The notes under the pieces are model-generated. The model saw only the letters and a list, made by a program, of their open reading frames with translations, searched no databases and was not told the DNA's origin. This document shows, piece by piece, positions 58,291-64,000 of a stretch of 64,000 nt of DNA (position 1 is its first letter; each line of letters starts with the position of its first letter). The translations under genes and the position numbers were made by a program. The DNA is taken from positions 42,621,467-42,685,466 of the forward strand of contig OX578284.1 of assembly GCA_951217055.1 (NCBI GenBank), read 5' to 3'. The stretch is from Gerris lacustris (Eukaryota; Arthropoda; Insecta; Hemiptera; Gerridae).

Positions 58291-59091
58291 TTTGATTCCA
58301 TTTGCACAACAAGGGATTGATTTAAAGTTTCTATTAACAAGATTTCTAACCTGCACCAGTCAGCATTTCCTCTTGTCGAAATAATAGAATCAAATAAAAA
58401 AATTGTAATTATTATTTTAATAATTAATTATTAAATTTAAACATGTAGAGTGATTTGGGAAAGAGTATAGAGAGAGGGACAGACAAACATCATGTACTTG
58501 CACTGGATAAATTAGACCTAGTAGAACATACTCGGACAGTGGGAGACAGCTAAACCTATGATCTCACAACTTTTTACGCGAGAATTTGCTTATTTTTTTG
58601 CACTAGTGTTTTTGTTGGGATAGACTGTACTTAAAATATTATAGAATCAACAATTTGTGATGACTGTCATGTCTTCCAAAATCTGTACATCTATTAACAA
58701 ACAAACGATATGAGGATAGGTCATGGTCATATCAGTTTCAGGTTCTCCATTATTTCTACTACATGGATCATTTTGCGTTTCTCTATAATACTGAACTATC
58801 TTTTTCAGAACTATCAGTATCAGAGATTAATTTTATCATACATTTCTTCTTAACAAATGTACACTTGACTTGTTAAATAACATATATATATCACTTGCCA
58901 CGATTGTGGTAATGTATAATGTAACATAAATGATTAGATTTAACAATGGATTGGGATTTTATCAATATGCATGTTTAGAATAATGCAACCATCAAATGAT
59001 TTTGTTTCTTTCATATATTTATGTTATCATTGCTCATGTGTTCATTGTAATTGTTTTGTTTTGGCTTGTTGTTTGTCCATGCTTATCACAG
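58291..59091. other. Intronic stretch, no gene recognised
   Basis: AT-rich sequence ending in the polypyrimidine-poor acceptor region before 59092. Confidence 0.4.
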
Positions 59092-59142
59092 GAGTACACT
59101 GATAAAGAGTGGATCGATTAAAACAGAACAGGAAACACTCAG
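59092..59142 (+). CDS. Class B GPCR exon (probable): short cytoplasmic tail segment
   Basis: A 51-bp open segment between ATCACAG and GTAAAT. Its first base completes the codon split at 39904 (AG+G, Arg) and it then reads STLIKSGSIKTEQETL, ending with a split AG codon. Entry and exit phases are both 2, so it could be skipped without changing frame. A Ser/Thr-rich tail with SIKTEQETLR character fits a receptor C-terminus, where phosphorylation drives desensitisation. Support is phase, splice sites and order only; the family match is weaker than for the other exons. A downstream terminal exon is needed and is not seen in the window. Confidence 0.6.
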
Positions 59143-59246
59143 GTAAATCCAACTGGGGTCGTTAATACATAGACATATATACGTTTCAACTATACCCGTT
59201 AGCGTGAAAGTTCATGAAGAGAATATGGGACATGTAACATGTGCAG

Positions 59247-60039
59247 TAGGGTGGGTCGAAAAAACACTTTTTTCGAGATCGTAACCACCGTACCTCTAAA
59301 AACTTGCCATTTCATGAGAAAACCCCGAGGAAAAAATTTGAGCCAAATCGGGCCCCCCCTAGGTCTCCCGCTGGGGGGTCAAAGTTTTGAAATTTTTGAA
59401 AAAACACGATTTAAACTCATTTTTTGGGCTTTTTTACTATGTCAGTCATTTGTAATCTATGTTTAAGGCATGTTTCTATAATCTACAATTGTTTCTGTAT
59501 AAGAAAATGCCTTTATGAGATAAAAAATAAATAATACGATATAACATAACAAATGACATATATAATAATTATGGTAAAAACCCAAAACGTCAAATTAAAC
59601 TATTTTTCAATTTTAGGTTGCCTCTCCTAGCTTATTTTTGACTTATAATGCTACAAATAAAAAAAAAATTATCAGAACTTACCACAAGAAGGTATTTGCA
59701 ATTCGAGCTCCACCTAATAAACCCCCCCCCCCCCCCTCCACTGATTTTGGAAAATTCAATTAGTGCAAACTAAATTTGAGAATTTTATCATTACTTACAA
59801 CTAAATACAAACTATTTTGTTTTAAACTACTATAGCAATATATACAATACTAATATTTAACTTATATATTATACAAATTATAATTACAAAATTAAAATAA
59901 TATGTCTGATTTTTTTTTCTATAATCTTAACGGAAAAATCTTTTTTACTCTCGAATTTAGGAATTTTTTCCCCTATTGATTAATGTCTGGAGAATAAGAA
60001 ATAACGATCCTCTGTTTTATGAATGTCACTGAAAGCTTT
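59247..60039 (+). repeat. Left terminal inverted repeat
   Basis: Near-identical in inverted orientation to 61181-61972. A C run at about 59723-59738 corresponds to the G run at 61487-61499, with different lengths. Its inner end is an inverted copy of the last codons of the element's own gene. Confidence 0.9.
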
Positions 60040-61243
60040 TGCATATCAGAGCACATCATGAAGTATGGTCATGGGAACAATTGATGGAAGGACTTCAAAT
60101 CATTGAGAAAAGAGCTTTAAGAAATGAGGGAGATCTCACAACAGTTAGAGCAAAAGTTGAGGAAAATCTAGATGACACAGAAAGACCGCTTACTTCATCT
60201 GAAACTACAGAAACAAGTGCCACTGATTCAGAGTTTGAGGTAAATATCCGGCAAATAAGTAACCAAATGAGAATACCTCTTCACTCTTCCGACTCTGGCA
60301 GAGGTCACTGTAAGAACGGGTTTTTCTAACAGAGCAGCTGCGATGATAGCCTCCGCTAACCTTGCTGACGCAGGCATTTTAGATTCTTCACCACCATGTG
60401 TGATAGATCACAGTAAAGTTCGCAGGGAGAAGCAAGTCCAATATATTGAATAAAAAAAATCGAAGGAAAAACAAAAATTACTTTGAACGGACTATATTTA
60501 GACGGCACAAAGGGCGAAACAGTGGAACTTACAAAGAAAGGTACAAAGATCCATAAAACAATTGAGAAAGAGGAAAATTTAGTGCTCCTCCAAGAACCAG
60601 GATCTAAATATTTGGACTTGGTAACTCCGTTAAGTGGAACTTAAGTGGAACTGTCTTCAATCTTTAATTATTTAAAAGAAAAAATATTGAATGTTCAGAT
60701 TTGTTGGTATTTGGCTGCGATGGAACCAATTTAAATACTGGAATAAGAAGAGGTGCCATAAGACTTGCAGAATGCAGACTAGGAAGATCTCTACAGTGGT
60801 TAATATGCCTACTTCATAGCAATGAGTTGCCACTTCGGCATCTAATACAGCATTTGGATGGCAAGACTAAATGTCCATATATGTATTCTGGGCCAATAGA
60901 TATAGATATTGAAGTTAGAAAGTATGGATGGAATAAAGTTCTGACTGCATGTAACAGGAATTTTGAAAACAAAGAGACATCAAAATTCCTAAAATTAATT
61001 TTGATGCCTCAAACTACGTTAATATGATTGACTGGAGCATTATAAAAGTGACAACCACCGCTGACAAGAGTCATTTCTACAGATGAGGTCACAGCAGCAG
61101 TATTAGACGGTCGAATCCCTCAAACTAATTTAAATTATCCTAGTCATACTCAGGCTGTTGAGCGCTGGGTAAAGCTGGTTACAAAAGCTTCTAGTGACAT
61201 TCATAAAACAGAGGATCGTTATTTCTTATTCTCCAGACATTAA
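60039..61243 (+). pseudogene. CDGT-motif protein of the TIR element (putative transposase), broken
   Basis: Recognisable pieces in three frames: HHEVWSWEQLMEGLQIIEKR (60039-60290), LAEVTVRTGFSNRAAAMIAS, ANLADAGIL (60290-60440), ITLNGLYLDGTKGETVEL...EPGSKYLDLVTP (60470-60635), LLVFGCDGTNLNTGIRRGAI, RLAECRLGRSLQWLICLLHS, NELPLRHLIQHLDGKTKC (60698-60880), MIDWSIIKVTT, and HTQAVERWVKLVTKASSDIH to a stop at 61241-61243. I recall CDGTxxNTG...LQWxxCLLHxNELPLRHL and HTQAVER as a repeated uncharacterised family in insect and cnidarian genomes. The Asp of CDGT and the Glu of AVER are plausible catalytic residues (inference). Compared with that memory a central stretch between about 60960 and 61025 seems missing. 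Confidence 0.65.
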
Positions 61244-61972
61244 ACAATAGGGGAAAAATTCCTAAATTCGAGAGTAAAAAAGATTTTTCCGTTAAGATTA
61301 TAGAAAAAAAAATCAGACATATTATTTTAATTTTGTAATTATAATTTGTATAATATATAAGTTAAATATTAGTATTGTATATATTGCTATAGTAGTTTAA
61401 AACAAAATAGTTTGTATTTAGTTGTAAGTAATGATAAAATTCTCAAATTTAGTTTGCACTAATTGAATTTTCCAAAATCAGTGGAGGGGGGGGGGGGGGT
61501 TATTAGGTGGAGCTCGAATTGCAAATACCTTCTTGTAGTAAGTTCTGATATTTTTTTTTTATTTGTAGCATTATAAGTCAAAAATAAGCTAGGAGAGGCA
61601 ACCTAAAATTGAAAAATAGTTTAATTTGACGTTTTGGGTTTTTACCATAATTATTATATATGTCATTTGTTATGTTATATCGTATTATTAATTTTTTATC
61701 TCATAAAGGCATTTTCTTATACAGAAACAATTGTAGATTATAGAAACATGCCTTAAACATAGATTACAAATGACTAACATAGTAAAAAAGCCCAAAAAAT
61801 GAGTTTAAATCGTGTTTTTTCAAAAATTTCAAAACTTTGACCCCCCAGCGGGAGACCTAGGGGGGGCCCGATTTGGCTCAAATTTTTTCCTCGGGGTTTT
61901 CTCATGAAATGGCAAGTTTTTAGAGGTACGGTGGTTACGATCTCGAAAAAAGTGTTTTTTCGACCCACCCTA
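61181..61972 (+). repeat. Right terminal inverted repeat
   Basis: Pairs with 59247-60039. Its inner end overlaps the final 20 or so codons and stop of the putative transposase gene. Confidence 0.9.
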
Positions 61973-61980
61973 ATGTGCAG

Positions 61981-63358
61981 TGTGCATCGAGTAACAAATG
62001 ATTTTGAACTAGATTTCTAGACTTAATTAATGGACTCATATGTCGAGGGAGTTTTGAGTATGGTCGTTGCGGTGCTGATATATGGGATTTTAGGCCCGTT
62101 CAACCATGAATCGAACAATCGATTAATTATACAATTATTGTTTCAACACAACTGTTTTTAGTTGAAAACCTATAATTATTATTAGGTAGTTGACAAATAT
62201 GTAAAGATAAAAAAAAGCGTTCCAACGACGCACCTCGAACTGAATTGTTATTGCTACACTAAGGCAACCACATTTATTTCAATTATAATAAATGTTTGTT
62301 TTGATTTTTTGGTCTTTAAATAGATGTAAGAACTTATCTAAATTATATTACTTAGTTTAACTTTTTTTTCTAAATATAAAATTAAGCCCGTTGCCCCGGG
62401 CCTAAGGGTTCGTAAATTATAAATAACTGTCGCCCTTTAGCAACAATAAATGGTAATAATGACTATAAAAAATCAAATGTCAAATATTTTGAAGAGCTTA
62501 TTATATTTTACGTTTTCATAATAGGTTAATTAGCTGTTATAAAAACCGGGGGGTTGAAAACAAAGTAATATTATTTGGTGTTTAACAATGTTTTCTCCCA
62601 GCCCAACAAAAAACTAAATTTTTAAATTTAATGAAAAGTAAATCAGTTTTTTAATAGGGAAATTTAAAAAAAAATGCATTCCTTCTACAGTGTGTCTCAA
62701 GATAAAGTATCCGAGAGAAAAGATTTTCTTACTTTTGGGTTTTCGAAAAAAAAGTCTTCTTTATAAAAAAAAAAACTCCTACTTGTTCTTAAACCTTTAA
62801 AAATGACAAAATTTTCTTGACTTTGTGTACAGGATGTTCTGTTTTTTGAAAACTTTAAAATATAATTTCTTTAATCTTATTTTAAAATTTTCAACCTTTT
62901 GCGCCCATTTGTTTCTCTTCCACATGCGCACAAACGTACATTTATTTACACCTATATCTTCAAAAGTACTTATCTGATTTTTATGAAATTTTGAGGGTTC
63001 GTCAAAAGTAGCCTGCAGAAAGCCCCAGATTATTTGCAACCGTCTACGCTTTTTAAATTTTTCAAAATTGATTACAAAATCAAAACAATTTTGACTGATT
63101 TAAAAAACGGGGAAAAAATAAATTAAATTGGATTATAATAGGGTTTATAAGCAAAAAATCATTAAATTTTACGAAATAGGACGCAAGCAAGCTATGTGCC
63201 ACACTAATTGGAATATTATTTTTATTTATTTATTTTTTATGAATTTTGTGAAGTTAATTTACGAGCGAATTCTGTAGAACATTCCCTGCCTTGTACCTTG
63301 AATATTTTAGCAAAATATATATATTTATAATAAAAAATATGAGCTCTGATATTTTTTG
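61981..63358. other. Intronic stretch with a dispersed repeat
   Basis: No gene recognised. 62890-63130 is the distal part of the GCTTCCGAGC family (CTCTTCCACATGCGCACAAA, CGTACATTTATTTACACC, GTAGCCTGCAGAAAGCCCCA). AAGCTATGTGCCACACTAAT at 63189 recurs at 45897. The minus frame at 62797-63039 is a shadow of the repeat. Confidence 0.5.
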
Positions 63359-63601
63359 GGTACTTCTTTAGATTGTTACTCCCTATGTTTTTTTTTATAG
63401 AATATAAATTTCTGACTAAATAAGTATGTTAGTCTGACTAAATAAGGATGTTTAGTCCAATGTTCTTTGGGACAAAGGAATATCAGACTTTTGTTTAATA
63501 AGGGGAGTAGCAGTCTAAAGAAGATAATTCCATGCACCTTCTTTAGATTGTTACTCCCCTCTGTTTTATTTATAAGGGGAGTAACAATCTAAAGAAGTGC
63601 C
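63359..63601. mobile_element. Double-hairpin MITE, copy 3 (cleanest)
   Basis: 243 bp. GGTACTTCTTTAGATTGTTA, CTCCC opens it and GGGGAGTAACAATCTAAAGA, AGTGCC closes it; the same motif occurs inverted inside (AGGGGAGTAGCAGTCTAAAG at about 63499 and CTTCTTTAGATTGTTACTCC at about 63538). ATTTTTTG flanks both sides (63351-63358 and 63602-63609), an 8-bp duplication. Confidence 0.9.
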
Positions 63602-63609
63602 ATTTTTTG

Positions 63610-64000
63610 AAGGACGAAAAAGATATAGGTATATAAGAACTTTCTTATAATGCAAACCTATTTCTTTTTTAGTAAAATAAGTTCAATTCGATCACCGATT
63701 TTGAGAATTAATAAAAGGGAAGAGCAGCAAGTTTTTGTGAAATTTTGTGAGAAGTTAGGAAAAAACATACACGGAAATTTTTGGGATGAATGTTTCAGTT
63801 CATGACACCATCCATGGTGTCATTAGTGATATGGGATGTTTAAAGTAGGGCGGAAAATCGTGTGAAAACGAACAACGTTCAGAAAAATCATTAAAAACCA
63901 TGGAAAAAATGGACAACTTGCCAAGGGGAGTACTTTGAAGGGAACTATATCAAATATCCTGTAAATATTCTCAAACAAATTACTATTTTTTATCTCTTAC
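63610..64000. other. Window end, no gene recognised
   Basis: A small hairpin CATGACACCATCCATGGTGT, CAT lies near 63800. The terminal exon of the receptor is not apparent here. Confidence 0.4.

Larger units (their letters stand above)
59247..61972 (+). mobile_element. DNA transposon, 2,726 bp, about 790-bp TIRs, 8-bp target duplication
   Basis: Starts TAGGGTGGGTCGAAAAAACA and ends TGTTTTTTCGACCCACCCTA, flanked by ATGTGCAG at 59239-59246 and 61973-61980. The inverted repeats run about 790 bp (59247-60039 and 61181-61972) and differ at only a few positions by eye (for example GTCAG/GTTAG at 59443). The centre carries a broken plus-strand gene with a CDGT motif. hAT, P and a few other superfamilies make 8-bp duplications; the TAGGG terminus is hAT-like but the protein does not look like a standard hAT transposase to me. 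Confidence 0.9.

Noticed and set aside
59239..59466. 75-residue frame and its twin on the minus strand at 61774-61968
   Set aside because: The two are the same sequence because they lie in the inverted repeats of the transposon; not independent genes.

Overview
The window is AT-rich eukaryotic DNA from an arthropod, almost certainly an insect. It shows phased GT-AG exons, introns of 4-23 kb, long (AT)n microsatellites and many classes of transposable element. The species cannot be fixed from the sequence.

The one recognisable host gene lies on the + strand and runs off both ends. It is a secretin-family (class B) GPCR, best matched from memory to the insect diuretic hormone 44 / CRF-like receptor (DH44-R). 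Five coding exons are visible: TM4 plus the start of extracellular loop 2 (3975-4120), the rest of loop 2 and TM5 (27076-27183), intracellular loop 3 to TM7 start (31455-31661), TM7 and proximal tail (39801-39904) and a probable 51-bp tail exon (59092-59142). Phases agree across every junction. The ectodomain and TM1-TM3 must lie upstream of the window and the end of the tail downstream, so nearly everything else here is intronic.

Intron content, left to right. 1-3974: decayed LINE RNase H fragment, a TIR element holding a 201-bp MITE, and a perfect 52-bp palindrome. 4121-27075: 59-bp minisatellite; a young BEL/Pao element (identical 204-bp LTRs, 5-bp target duplication, internal deletion fusing a Gag-like start to RT) inserted in a MITE; several dispersed families; a SINE-like repeat with a 5S rRNA-like promoter block; a 7-bp minisatellite; and a piggyBac-type element (TTAA) split by a 2.75-kb hAT-like element (8-bp duplication) that carries a 62-bp GC-rich array. 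27184-39800: a tRNA-like sequence between short inverted repeats, a second 5S-like repeat, microsatellites, 5S-like fragments and a 54-bp minisatellite. 39905-59091: a LINE 3' end inside a TIR element, GC-rich MITE, a 355-bp foldback with TTAA, an inferred three-level nest, 115-bp tandem repeats and a LINE endonuclease remnant. 59143-64000: a 2,726-bp DNA element with about 790-bp terminal inverted repeats, 8-bp duplication and a broken CDGT-type protein gene, then a 243-bp MITE.

The strongest candidate for something under-described is the element at 59247-61972. The nested insertions also give a relative chronology of transposition inside one very large receptor gene.
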